Assembly (NCBI GenBank): GCA_947359465.1
Contig: OX375873.1
Coordinates: forward strand, 130,712,899 to 130,776,898
Source: Metellina segmentata
Lineage: Eukaryota; Arthropoda; Arachnida; Araneae; Tetragnathidae
Length of the DNA: 64,000 nucleotides
Direction of reading: 5' to 3'
The position numbers were made by a program, and so were the translations under genes. Below are positions 10,688 to 20,761 of this stretch, piece by piece. Under the pieces are notes generated by a model, which was given only the letters and a program-made list of their open reading frames with translations, was not told where the DNA came from and made no database searches. How positions within the stretch are numbered: the stretch's first letter is position 1; each line of letters opens with the position of its first letter.

Positions 10688-11495
10688 TCTACTATTATAA
10701 AAGGAAGCGTTTGTTTGTTTGTCTGTCTGTTTCTTGCCGAAAAATCCTGACGCTTCTAGGGCACTTACGGAAATGAGATTTGGCACACAGGTAGAACAAA
10801 TGTTTTGCAAATTTTGGATCGCTGCGAATTTTTAAATGAATTTAATAGTTTTATTCTCTGCCTGGTTCTTCAAACGCGTTTCTCTGGGCAAAGAAGAAAC
10901 ACCCCAATCTGGGCTTTTTCTACCAACGTGACCTTGCAGTCAGCCTTTGGAACCATGCCAAGTTTTTTTCATCGCGGGGAACTTGGAGAAAATTATTTTT
11001 TTCGTTTCGCAATTGATTTCACGCTGAGGAATGATTTTCCAGCCTGACGGTAAATCTTTAAACTGGAGTCACTTAGTTCTTTTTTCTATCTCCTAGACCG
11101 TTAAAGATAGAGTAACAATTTTAACGGGTTTGAAATCTGCGGAAAATTTCACTTTAGATCGATACCTAAAAAAAAAGATTTTCTTTAAATAAATAATTTT
11201 TAAATTGAATAAATCTTTTATATCTTTTGTAAGAGATTGTGACGTCAGTTGAAACAGATTGCATCTTCTGCCCTTTGCATAAAAAAAAAAGAAACATCTT
11301 ACATTTCCTGTCCTATTCAATTTTTGGGAATGAGACAAAAAACATTTTGACTGGGATTGTTAAGTTCTTTTTCGTAAAATCGGAATACTAAACATAGATT
11401 GAAAATTTCAACGGATTTGAAATCTGCGGAAAATTGTATACCAGATTATAGTACCTTACACCACGGGCAACGTATACTAGCCACTGCGTGGCTAG
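10688..11495 (+). mobile_element. Non-autonomous Helitron, copy 2 of a tandem pair
   Basis: Begins CTCTACTATTATAAAAGG two bases after copy 1 ends, so the pair is directly head to tail. Shares with copy 1 the 'tttggcacacaggtag' block, 'tagttctttttctatctcct' and 'agatagagtaa'. The 3' end has 'cacgggcaacg' and then a perfect 8-bp-stem hairpin with a 3-base loop (CTAGCCAC/GTGGCTAG, 11477-11495), close to the palindrome near the 3' CTAG end typical of Helitrons. Non-coding; short ORFs inside are not conserved with copy 1. Confidence 0.7.
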
Positions 11496-11732
11496 TATTG
11501 CATAAAGTAGCTAGTTCAATTTAGAATTGCGTTGTGAGTAAAACTTTGGTACTAGCGGGTATATTCGTAGATGAATAAGACTGTCTCAATTATATATAAA
11601 TGTTTGTTTAGGGTGCGTTCTATGCGCTCTAGGAATTAAATTTCACTACTTCTATTGACGCTTTAGATAACACTAATTCATATTTTAATTTTCTATTCGC
11701 TCAGTATCTTACCTCCTCTTTCTCCATATGGT

Positions 11733-11965
11733 TTTGACGAGATGTCTCAACCATTAAGATCCAACTAAGTTTTGTAATGACAAGATCTCATCACGCTATT
11801 GCCTAATTTTAGACGTTTTAAAAGAGATATATCGTCAGTTAAGATCTGTTCAGTTTTGCTAATGATCCGATATCTCGTCGAGAAAATTTTAGGAGGATTA
11901 ACCACCTTTTTTACCTACCTCATGAAAAGCTCTCAGATGTTCCCTTCTAATATTCCACGAACATG
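11733..11965. repeat. Copy of the GAGATATCTC palindrome repeat
   Basis: Two degenerate modules: 'gacgagatgtctcaaccattaagatc' type at 11737 and 'gatatctcgtcgagaa' at 11869, with 'aagatctgttcagttttgctaatga' between. The same arrangement recurs at 26.4-27.0, 33.0-33.4, 38.9-39.1 and 61.6-62.1 kb. Confidence 0.6.
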
Positions 11966-13040
11966 TTCCTTTGAAGAAGTGCACAAAAATTAGTAGAGCC
12001 GTCGTTTATTAAATAAATCCGCAGGAGTAAGGGAGACCTTATTCTAATTAATTGGCGCTTAAAGTATCAGAGCGAGAAAAAAGTTAGGCGAATAATCTGT
12101 TCCAGATTCGCTGTTAACAGAATTAGGTTCACATTGGAGTCGTGCCGCTGACGCTAATTATTTTAAGGGAGTTTTGGTTCCGGAAACCTGGCAAGAGGCC
12201 ACGTTCATTGACTGAGCTTCCGATGACGTACAACGGCACCTTTTCATAAGGATTTGTTTATGTCCTGGGTGTGACTGATGTTACCCGGACCACATGTGGT
12301 ACGGATTTGTTGTCCATTACCCGGAGATTGGAAGGCGGATTGATGTATGATATATTCTTCACTGCAGAAAAACCTTACGTTTTGCCTGACATATAATAGT
12401 TTGTTATGAATACGTAGCTCTTTGTAATGCTTGGCAATAGTTTTTATATTCATTTGAGGATAAATTCCCACAATTCATCTAGACGTTCCATTAAATAGCC
12501 ATTTGTTACGTGATTAATATACATTTAACGAAGTCGTGTATCGTGTAATACTGATAATATATCATGGAATACAAAATCACATTATATCATGGTATCATCC
12601 AAAAGCACATTCATATATTTTTGGGACATAACAAATCCGTCGGTGACTGTTCGATGCAATTTACCATTCTCCGAAAATTGCTAAACAATCTTTTACGGCT
12701 GGTGTAAAAATTCTGCATTCTCGTTAAGAGGTGTGAATTCGTGTTCCTCGGCAAAAAAAGTTATTTTTTGTTGTTATAAAGGAGATTTAATAAAATTGCT
12801 ATAAATTATGTCGAGTTAATCATTCACTCTTTACTTTTTTACCTTGCATCATATTAATGCATGAACCCCTACAAGGGAAGAAGCATACTTTATTTTCTGT
12901 TCGGAAAAAATTTAGTTTGATGCTATAATTTATACATTATATTAAAATAACTTTGTTCAAATAATTATAAATATTATTTACCCCATGCCTCAGAAATCAT
13001 CCACTTTGTTCCTCATTAATAAATTACATATATAGTCCGC
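11966..13040. other. No gene seen; includes a possible regulatory stretch
   Basis: Bases 12030-12200 have mixed composition and TAAT motifs ('ctaattaattggcgc', 'gacgctaattatttt') unlike the surrounding A/T runs, which might be non-repetitive host DNA. The rest is AT-rich and unassigned. Confidence 0.35.
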
Positions 13041-13042
13041 TG

Positions 13043-13400
13043 ATGGTAAGGTATGTAGGTAGTTGGATTAACGTTGCACTGGACCATCACAACGGGCTGC
13101 TGATGACTGTATGGGATCAATTCCAAGAGCAGGATCCAAAGACCAGTCAGTTTGAACTGCGTTTAGATGTCGAGGTGAACACCTGTGGAGGCACCCCACT
13201 CTCCAAACATCCATGCCGACTTAAAGACACTTGAGGTCACAACACATTAAACGTGCACATTGTTAATTATCAGATTCAATAAAAAACCAAGCGGCCACAC
13301 CAGTCCCCACGTACACGACAATATTTGGTTGGGCCAAGCCTCGAACTCGTAACCCTAAGGTTGTTCATCCGCTACTTTACCAATCAGGCGACCATGACAC
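13043..13400 (-). repeat. tRNA-derived SINE copy
   Basis: Read on the minus strand, the head at 13320-13400 resembles a tRNA promoter: an A-box-like 'ggtcgcctgattggtaaag' followed about 30 bases later by a B-box-like 'gagttcgaggc'. The body contains the family's 'gggatcaattccaagag' and 'accccactctccaaac' blocks (plus strand). RNA polymerase III transcription is inferred from the family type. Members elsewhere: 4.98, 6.5, 32.7, 46.7, 48.4, 50.2, 51.2, 51.45, 52.6, 58.0 and 58.3 kb. Confidence 0.7.
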
Positions 13401-14019
13401 TTTCGCTGTTATCAGTTAAATACTTAAATGTTTTTGTATTTCTAAAAAAGGAATTAGCAATAGTTTACAGAATATAAACTAAAACATTAATAGCGATATA
13501 ATATTTATTGTATACTAGCAAAATACCCGACCTTACTCGGTTTGGATTGGTTTACTCTTGATTGAAGAGATAATCAAAAGATATAATGACTTACGTTTTT
13601 TGTAGAATAAAAATTTATTTTAACATCTTTCGCCATTTTTATATTTTCTACAACTTACTTTGGACACAAATCCTACACATGCATATCCATTCATGTAACA
13701 CATTTCACATACATCGCACAATTGCTGTATGACAAAGCTACAAAATGACGAAAGGTGATACTAAGGATACTACTATAAAAGACGATTTATAGGAAGATTT
13801 GGAATTCCCGTTCTTAAGTTATTTTCATGTTCAACTCAATTAATTAAAATTACGATTTACGGCGAGTACTCTCGCACTCATAGTCAACAAAACAATATTT
13901 TTTTACTTGTGGCACTCTTGCCTCCGGTATGCGACATTGTGAAATTTTGCAATCTTCTCCTGTCATTATTACAACGAATTTTTTAATGTTGGAAAAAGTT
14001 TCAGTTTGGATTAATAAAC

Positions 14020-14185
14020 ATTATTATTCTTTCAATAACGGCATTATTGTTCAAAAAAAACGGCATTATTCTTTAAATAACGGCATTATTCTTTAAATAA
14101 CGGCATTATTCTTTAAATAACGGCATTATTCTTTAAATAACGGCATTATTCTTTAATAACGGCATTATTCTTTCAATAATGGCAT
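14020..14185 (+). repeat. 20-bp minisatellite
   Basis: About seven and a half head-to-tail copies of CGGCATTATTCTTTAAATAA. Five central units (14061-14159) are nearly identical, the outer ones diverge, and one unit has lost a base. It lies inside the Helentron-like element. Confidence 0.95.
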
Positions 14186-14390
14186 AACTACACTTAAAAT
14201 TTACTGAAAATTTATACTGACTTACCTAACATTTTTAAGTCTAATACTTTGTGGTGCTGTTGCGTGTGATGAGAAGGAAAACACATTTATTAAAATAATA
14301 CATATTTAAAACAGGAAACAACGAAGTAAAACAAAATAAAAGATGTATGGTTGATGTCGCAAAAAATTGTTCTAAAAATTATACATACAT

Positions 14391-14398
14391 ACAGACAG

Positions 14399-14456
<58 letters not shown>

Positions 14457-14465
14457 AGACAGACA
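14391..14465 (+). repeat. GACA/GACG microsatellite
   Basis: Alternating runs of GACA and GACG tetramers over 75 bp. The open frames across it on both strands (repeating Asp-Arg-Gln-Thr or Cys-Leu-Ser-Val type peptides) are artefacts of the repeat. Confidence 0.95.
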
Positions 14466-14882
14466 CCAAACGAGAAAAAGGCGGATTCGGCATCAGAAGG
14501 GTCCAAAACGGATAGAAAACTTGAAATGGGTCGAAAATATTGAATGTACAAACAAATACTCCATTCTTATTTATATAGATTAAAGATGATTTGTGTTATC
14601 AGCATTAGCCCTCAGGATTATATCTCCATTAGAAGATACGTGCGGGCTTCAGACTCGAGTTATCCTTACTTTTCACTCGGTATTTACTGCATTTATTAAA
14701 CCAAGGGAGATCGAGCTCTCGGGATACTCAAAACGATCGTGTTCTGCTTTAATCTCACTATTATATTATCCAATCCTTATTTTTTTTCCTTTCTTGGCAT
14801 TTCTTACTAGATGTTGCTTCTCGTGCTCGGCGCAGCTTCGTCAAATATGGCACTCGAGCCATAAAATAACTGTTACATGTAA

Positions 14883-14886
<4 letters not shown>

Positions 14887-14951
<65 letters not shown>
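14887..14951. repeat. (TA)n microsatellite
   Basis: An uninterrupted TA tract of about 65 bp. It lies about 55 bases left of the inverted Penelope-like terminus at 15008, mirroring the tract at 19508 beyond the sense terminus. Confidence 0.97.
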
Positions 14952-14953
<2 letters not shown>

Positions 14954-15007
14954 CAAGAACACAGGAATTTCAAAGAAATTACTATAAAAGGGTTTAAAAA
15001 TGATACC

Positions 15008-15262
15008 AAATGAAGAAATGTTAGCGGATCAGGGCGTCATCAGGAAGGAGCCTGACCCAGACAATATAAAATGGAATTTTTGGTCTTTTTGGTGTTATTA
15101 TTATTATTTTTTGCTTTTTGGTGGTGTTTCCGGGAGTGTATGAGCAATTTTTGCAGCCCAATGCTGCTCGTATGTAGAAAAAACGATTTTATGTTGTCTG
15201 TGACAAGCTCCTCCCTGACCCCCCCCCAAACACCACCAATAAGCAAGTAAAACAAAAACAAA
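15008..15262. repeat. Fold-back of Penelope-like 3' terminal sequence
   Basis: Three segments match the 3' terminal region of the element at 17.2-19.5 kb: 15008-15073 is inverted relative to about 19395-19450, 15107-15222 is direct relative to 19317-19436, and 15223-15262 is inverted again ('aacaccaccaataagcaag'). The inverted pieces continue the antisense copy at 16490-17105, interrupted by the Helitron fragment. Confidence 0.75.
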
Positions 15263-15269
15263 ACAAAAT

Positions 15270-16485
15270 ATAAAAAAAACTTTATCTGTAATTGTCTTGA
15301 AAGCCAATTACAAGTTACCCATGGTCAAATGCTTTTTATTTTTTTTTTAATTTTTTTTTTATAATAGATATATAACTAGTTGCTTAAATGTTTATGTTAG
15401 TCTTCCGTAAAGCGGAACATGATAGCTAAACGTACTCTCGTAAACTCCACAACATTTCAAATCGTGCGTGGAAAAGATTGCATCAATCGAAGTTCTGCCT
15501 CTCGTTGTCCAATATTTAGGATTTGTCTTTAGATCCAACCAATAGACTTCTCTCAACACTTCGCAGAATTCTTTCCCATCTTCAGTGTTCATGTTGATAT
15601 TAAAGTCTCCAGCCAAGACTGATTTATACTCGTCACAATCTGTGCCCAATGCTTCTGAGATCGCTTCTAAAATGTCATCTGTACTCGAACCTGGCTTGGC
15701 ATATAGTACGGCCAAACGAACATTGTTTTTTAAATAGACGACAACAATGTGAACTCCCGTGTCATAATTTAGGAACTGTAGAGCTTCCTGTGTTTCAATA
15801 TTATTCTTGGCGTAAATGGCAACACCGCTGTGCTTTCTCGTGCGACTTTGGCTCGAATGAATCTCGATGCACAATTTAAAGTCTTGAAACTTGAAGCGAT
15901 CGGTTGGAATCGTCCACGTTTCGGCCAACAATAGAAAATCGCTGTGCATGAAACTATGATCACAGGCAATGTCTTCATGATTCGCTTGGAGGGATTGGAC
16001 GTTGTGATACATGAACTGATAGCTGTAACTCTCATCTCGTTCGTGAAGCCATGCAAACATTGGAGCAGACGCCGTAGATTCGAGACGTTTTAACTCTACT
16101 GTCAGAGGGTCGTCATCTTTAACAGGTGCCGGTGGATTATAATCGTTCAAGACATACAAACCAGATGCCTTTGTTACGCGAGAAAAGCCAACATATTGCA
16201 ATGATCGGTCAGCTCTCAATGGCGTCCAGGGGAAAAAGTGTCTGTTCTATTAATTTTCTCGTAACTGAATACCGGAATGTGACTGGCTCGTGACAGTCTT
16301 GCCTTGCATTCCTACTACAATGCAACTGACTCCTACCAGTCTCGTTGCTCTTATAATGAGTTCTTTCCAGACTAGTAGACAACTACCGTTGTTTAGTATT
16401 CCTACATCTTTATATATTTTTTTCTTACACCGGACGACTTGAAAACCCTCTCCGAGAACAAAACCCATTTGACCATAGGTAATAC
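15270..16485 (-). mobile_element. Helitron/Helentron fragment interrupting the antisense Penelope-like copy
   Basis: Roughly 1.2 kb lying between two pieces of the antisense Penelope-like sequence. The flanks join sensibly when it is removed: 'aagtaaaacaaaa' on the left and 'taccaaaacag' on the right are adjacent in the sense copy at 19296-19318. This indicates insertion after the antisense copy formed. It contains the helicase-endonuclease fragment (15392-16219) and, upstream on the minus strand, a further decayed helicase-like region (16250-16522). Ends are approximate. Confidence 0.6.
15392..16219 (-). pseudogene. Helitron helicase C-terminus fused to AP-like endonuclease, fragment
   Basis: A 275-codon open frame. 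Residues 1-30 ('LQYVGFSRVTKASGLYV') match motif VI at the C-terminal end of PIF1-type helicases of Helitron Rep-Hel proteins. About 45 linker residues and then an exonuclease-endonuclease-phosphatase fold follow: 'YHNVQSL' (as in LINE endonucleases), 'LLAETW' with the metal-binding Glu, 'SGVAIYAK', 'VLAGDFNINM' with the Asp-x-Asn motif, 'RTSIDAIFS' and a final 'STFSYHVPLYGRL', where LINE-type enzymes have S-x-H-x-P. The helicase-plus-endonuclease order is the diagnostic arrangement of the Helentron branch. Rep and most of the helicase are missing upstream, so it is a fragment although this stretch is still open. A stand-alone endonuclease from a LINE is the alternative, but the helicase motif fused in frame argues against it. 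High confidence in the domains, less in the exact subfamily. Confidence 0.82.
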
Positions 16486-16489
16486 CAAA

Positions 16490-17105
16490 ACAGTGCAGGA
16501 ACAAAAAGAAATGAAACCCCAAGCCGTAGCCGGGAGATCAGCTACAACAAGCCTAAATATTACCACCAAATACCATCAATTACACAATCTAACTTATATG
16601 CTAACACCATACTTCCGATGCAACGAGTCCATAAAAAGCAGAAAAATAAAATATAAGTAATATTAAAATTCTCAGCCCCTATTCAAAAATATATTCAAAG
16701 TAGTAAAATAAAATTGAAAAGCAACTCCCATGGCTCTGAGGAAATTACGAAAAATAATTATTCATGGGTTGTGTGTTTAGGTGTTGATATTAATAAACCT
16801 TTCAAAAATATTATTAAATTATGAATACGGGTATTTGTTACTGAGAAGTGTGTTTTTTAAATATTTACACTGTAATAAAAAATTTGAATCAGAATTACAA
16901 ATTTTTTTCAAACGTACCAATTGACCAGCAATCGTGTTGTAGTATATTCTTTTAGATATATTGGAGTCCCAAAATATTAATTTAATGACTGTAAATTTAA
17001 AATCGCTGCATTTAATATATACATTAATGTCAACTTTGCCGGATGAAACAAAAATTTTTAAGTCTAGAAAATCAGTATTATTGTTATGTAGATTGGTTTT
17101 AATTA
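16490..17105 (-). mobile_element. Inverted partial copy of the Penelope-like element
   Basis: About 615 bp inverted with respect to about 18680-19300, including the coding end of the reverse transcriptase and the start of the 3' untranslated part. Stretches such as 'ggagtcccaaaatattaa', 'gaccagcaatcgtgttgta' and 'ccatggctctgaggaaatta' are clear complements of the sense copy. The copy is 5' truncated near 17105 and meets the sense copy head to head. Confidence 0.85.
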
Positions 17106-17186
17106 AAGAATTTCTTAAAGAATTTTCTTGAAAAACACTATATTGAAAATTTTAATTTTAAACCCATAAAAATATTTATTTTTTCT

Positions 17187-19030
17187 TTGAATGATGGTAC
17201 GTGTCTTAAATTTAAGAATTTACTCACAAACATTGACTTTCTCAACCCTAAGTTCTTACTTTTACTCCATGGTCTATTTAAGGCTAGACTTTCTAAAATT
17301 AATAGGAAAAAAACTAGTAGTGAAGATAATCCAATTTATATAAAGATAAGTTTTAAAAAACTTACTATTTTCGATCAATTCCACTTTAACAGAATTGTGA
17401 ATAACCTACAAAATATTTTTCCTTTAAAATTTCTTAACATAAAAAAATGCTTTAAATATGATTTACCATTGGGGAGAAAATTTTTTAATTACAATCATTT
17501 TTGCAATAAGATTTATTTATATCGAGATAAAGTTATTTACTTGTGCGACAACATATATTTCAGACCCTATTTAAATGAAGATTTAGGACACATAGTAACT
17601 GGTGATCTTGGTATTGTTGAAAATGATCTATTAAGGGATGTTATGTATAAAGGTACTAAATTTAGGCCCATTTAAAATTTTAAAAGAAATAGTATACTTA
17701 AAAGCTTTCTGGAAGACATTGATAACTTCTGTTTTATGACCTCTTCTAAATTTAAAGTCCCTTTATGTTTGTTTACAGAATGGAAATGGAAATTATATGA
17801 TAAATTTAGAGTTTTTATTAATAATAATATTCAATCTATTTTTGACAATACCGGTAATTACAAGACAATAAACATAGCCATTAAGGATATTCAAAATAAA
17901 TTTATTATTACCCCAGTCGATAAAGCATCAGGTAACTATGCTTTCATTTGTAAAAAAACCTTTATTTAAACTTACTTGATGCCGAACTGAAGAATACAGA
18001 TACATATAAATTCTGTAAATCTACTTATAATGCCATTATTAAAAAAATCATTTCTACAAATAAAAGAGTGAAAATTTCCAATCAACACATAATTTTACCT
18101 TACACATTACCGTTATTCCTAAATTTCATAAAAATCCTATTAAATTCCGTTACATCACCTGTGGTAATAATTTTTATATGATTAAACCTGGCTTTCTACT
18201 ATTTAAATATTTAAAAATTATCCTTGCTGTCATTATTGGTGAAGGCTTTACCTGGATTATATGTGACAGTAACAAGGTTTTGAATTTTTTGGATAAAAAT
18301 ATTATTAATGATATTCAGACCTATGATTTTAAAGACCTATTTAACAGCATACCCCTGGAGAAATTGAAAGATGTTTTGAACTATTACTATCATGATTTAA
18401 AAAACTTAATTTATCTGGATTTTGAGGAATGGGAATTTTTGGTTAATTATTGTATTTTTAATAATTTTATTTTTAATGGTGAGCATGTTTACACTCAAGT
18501 TAAGGGTATACCCTAAGGTTCTAATTTTTCTTACATTCTTGCTAATTTATTTCTTCATTATTTTGAAAGAAAAAAACTTTTGCCTTCAGATAAATACTGC
18601 TTTTATATTTATTGATTATTTAATTGTTTTTAATAATAGCAACTTTTCTAATATTTGGAAATCCATCTATCCAGACGAACTTTCTTTAATTAAAACCAAT
18701 CTGCATAACAATAATACTGATTTTCTAGACTTAAAAATTTCTGTTTCATCCTGCAAAGTTGACATTAATGTATATGATAAACGCAGCGATTTTAAATTTA
18801 CAGTCATTAAATTAATATTTTGGGACTCCAATATATCTAAAAGAATATACTACAACACGATAGCTGGTCAATTGGTACGTTTGAAAAAAATTTGTAATTC
18901 TGATGCTAACTTTTTATTACAGTGTAAATATCTAAAAAACACACTTCTTAATAACAAATACCCGTATTCATTCTTTAATAATGTTTTTGAAAGATTTATG
19001 AATATAAACACCTACAAAACCCATGAATAA
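17187..19030 (+). pseudogene. Reverse transcriptase of a Penelope-like retroelement, decayed
   Basis: Copies element RNA into DNA, primed at the target. The coding region runs through four open segments in shifting frames (17187-17675, 17736-17969, 18178-18516, 18422-19030). Order of recognisable parts: an N-terminal region with no motif I know; 'ITPVDKASGNYAF' near 17910; 'IPKFHKNPIKFRYIT' near 18110-18160 (fingers region); 'YDFKDLFNSIPLEKL' near 18327 (motif A); 'VKGIP' then a stop, then 'GSNFSYILANLFLHYFE' (motif B); 'FIDYLIVFN' near 18610 (motif C, where YxDD-type sequence is expected); 'NNTDFLDLKI'; and 'YDKRSDFKF...GQLVRL' near 18775-18875, a block typical of this RT lineage. The motif C second Asp is Tyr here. 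No GIY-YIG endonuclease was found. The assignment to Penelope-like elements rests on remembered motif patterns; another RT clade is possible. Very AT-rich codon use. Confidence 0.65.
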
Positions 19031-19500
19031 TTATTTTTCGTAATTTCCTCAGAGCCATGGGAGTTGCTTTTCAATTTTATTTTACTATTTATGAATATAT
19101 TTTTAATAGGGGCTGGGGATTTTAATATTATTTATATTTTTATTTTTCTGCTTTTTATGGACTCGTTGCATCGGAAGTATGGTGTTAGCATATAAGTTTG
19201 ATAGTGTAATTGATGGCATTTGTGGTGGTAATATTTAGGCTTGTTGTTGTTGATCTCCCGGTTACGGCTTCGAGTTTCATTTCTTATTGTTCCTGCTCTG
19301 TTTTGGTATTTTGTTTTACTTGCTTTTTGGTGGTGTTTGGGGGAGTGTATGAGCAATTTTTTCAGCCTAATGCTGCCCATATGTAGAAAACACCATTTTA
19401 TTTTGTTTGGCTCAGGCTCCTCCCTGATGACGCCCTGATGCACCAACATTTCTTCATTTTTTTTAACAATTTTTAAGACTTCTATTGAACATTTTTTTTT
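19031..19500 (+). mobile_element. 3' untranslated region and terminus of the Penelope-like element
   Basis: Continues from the RT pseudogene. Its pieces recur inverted at 16.49-16.67 kb and at 15.0-15.26 kb, which defines it as element sequence. The terminal part has a quasi-palindrome 'cctgatgacgccctga' and ends in a T-rich stretch 8 bases before the (TA)n tract. It is untranslated; the short ORFs in it are not conserved between copies. Confidence 0.65.
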
Positions 19501-19503
19501 TGG

Positions 19504-19507
<4 letters not shown>

Positions 19508-19561
<54 letters not shown>
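19508..19561. repeat. (TA)n microsatellite
   Basis: TA tract of about 54 bp directly after the Penelope-like 3' end, followed by a short GAGA stretch. Confidence 0.97.
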
Positions 19562-19564
<3 letters not shown>

Positions 19565-19679
19565 AGAGAGATAGAGAGATGACATAGATGCCTTAAGTTT
19601 TTGGTTCATTACTGGAGGCAGGTGGTAACAACTTTTCGGACCTAAAGTTGACTGATAATAAACAGCAGGACCACATATC

Positions 19680-19886
19680 TTAAGCGCACACAATCACGGG
19701 TCGACCACGTCTACTCCCCGTCGCTCCCATTCCTGGTGGACGAGGGCCTTTCGGACGGCGCGTCACAGGGCTTACTTCTAATGTTTCTCATTAGAGGAGT
19801 TCCCTAGCTTCGGCTAATCCGCTGTGGATTTTAAATAACTCGGTACGGAGGGGTCTGCTTCCATTCGAAGAAGAAGAAGGCGGTAA
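19680..19886. other. GC-rich sequence of unknown origin
   Basis: About 200 bp with composition clearly above the surroundings ('ccacgtctactccccgtcgc', 'ctttcggacggcgcgtcac'), ending in a GAA run. It replaces the last part of the Tc1 copy that follows, so it is probably part of a different element. Not recognised. Confidence 0.4.
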
Positions 19887-20693
19887 CAAATGTCTAAGCA
19901 GCGGTCATGCAAAGTCGATATATTCGGACATGGTGGCATTAGAGCTCTAAGCTGCCGCTCCATGACACCCCCAAATCTGAGCGTTGTGACATGGGGCGTT
20001 GTCCTGCTGGAAGATTATATTTCCAGTTGGGAAGACAGACGCCATGTAAAGGTGCAACTGATCCGCAATGATGTTCAGATAGTTTGAAGCGTTCATGGTG
20101 TGTGCTACCACAACTACGGGTCCCAGTGTCGCCCATGAGAACGCCCCCCCCCCCCAAAGCATAATACCGCCAAAACCAGTCTTTGTACGACCTGCTGTAC
20201 AAGAGGGGAGCAACTGTTCGCCTGGCAGACGGCGTACCCTGACACGACCATAGACGTGATGAATGGGAAATCGGGATTTATCTGACCAGGCAACTCTTTT
20301 CTACTCATCCATGGTCCAGTCTCAATGTTCCCGGCCCCACTGTAGGCGTAGTTGACGATAACGATTGGTCAACAGAGCCACACGAATGGGACGTCTGCTG
20401 CACAGCCCCATATCCAACAGTGTCCGCTGAAGCGTGTGTGGACCTGTATTGTATACGGCTGCCAGCTGATCCATTGTCTCACGCCGATTTTGCTTTACCA
20501 AGCGGGACAGTCCCCGACGTCCTCTTTCTTTTATGACGCGTGGATTACCAACACCTTGGCGTCTACTGATGGTGTCACTGTCATTTATCTACTTTACATG
20601 AATGCTAACAACGGCAGATCGTGAACAACCTACCAGTCGAGCAGTTACGGTAATACTCGTTCCGAGTCTTCGGGTCATTACGTACACACACAC

Positions 20694-20696
<3 letters not shown>
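19887..20696 (-). pseudogene. Tc1-like transposase copy, left member of an inverted pair
   Basis: A minus-strand copy of the same family as 20761-21763. From its N-terminus at about 20690: 'TARLVGCSRS' (HTH), a basic GRPR-like hook, then in broken frames 'WSDKSRF' (first Asp; the next Glu is Lys), 'VRRLPGEQLLPSCTAGR', 'GGIMLWGGG', 'NIIADQLHLYMASVFPTG' and 'FQQDNAPCH' (second Asp). Compared with its partner, about 100 bp is deleted after 'NAPCH', removing the motif with the third catalytic residue, and everything after 19887 is replaced by unrelated GC-rich DNA. Multiple frameshifts. Not functional. The 5' end abuts the central (TA)n tract. Confidence 0.82.

Positions 20697-20760
<64 letters not shown>
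20697..20760. repeat. (TA)n microsatellite at the centre of the Tc1 inverted pair
   Basis: TA tract of about 63 bp between two Tc1 copies that face away from each other. Peptides of repeating Ile-Tyr in frames across it are artefacts. Confidence 0.97.

Positions 20761-20761
<1 letters not shown>

Larger units (their letters stand above)
13512..14585 (+). mobile_element. Helentron-like non-autonomous element
   Basis: Starts with 'ctagcaaaatacccg' followed by a short hairpin-capable 'cttactcggtttgg', and ends with 'cttatttatatagatt'. I associate both with Helentron/HINE-type elements, which also typically carry an internal minisatellite; one is present at 14020-14185. A GACA/GACG microsatellite lies near the 3' end. 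No coding sequence. The family call rests on remembered end motifs and is moderate only. Confidence 0.45.

Noticed and set aside
14290..14583. Peptides made of Cys-Leu-Ser-Val-Arg-Pro or Asp-Arg-Gln-Thr repeats on both strands
   Set aside because: Direct result of the GACA/GACG microsatellite.
14593..14997. 134-codon plus-strand ORF ending in repeating Ile-Tyr
   Set aside because: About a third of it is translation of the (TA)n tract; the rest has no motif. Not a gene.
15649..15879. 76-codon plus-strand ORF
   Set aside because: Shadow of the helicase-endonuclease frame on the opposite strand.
19395..19455. CTGATGA motif near the Penelope-like 3' end, considered as a hammerhead ribozyme core (known in some Penelope-like elements)
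   Set aside because: The required GAAA partner and closing stems could not be found at suitable spacing on either strand.
19680..19886. Considered as an rRNA gene fragment because of its GC content
   Set aside because: No conserved rRNA core sequence that I recognise; kept as unknown GC-rich DNA.
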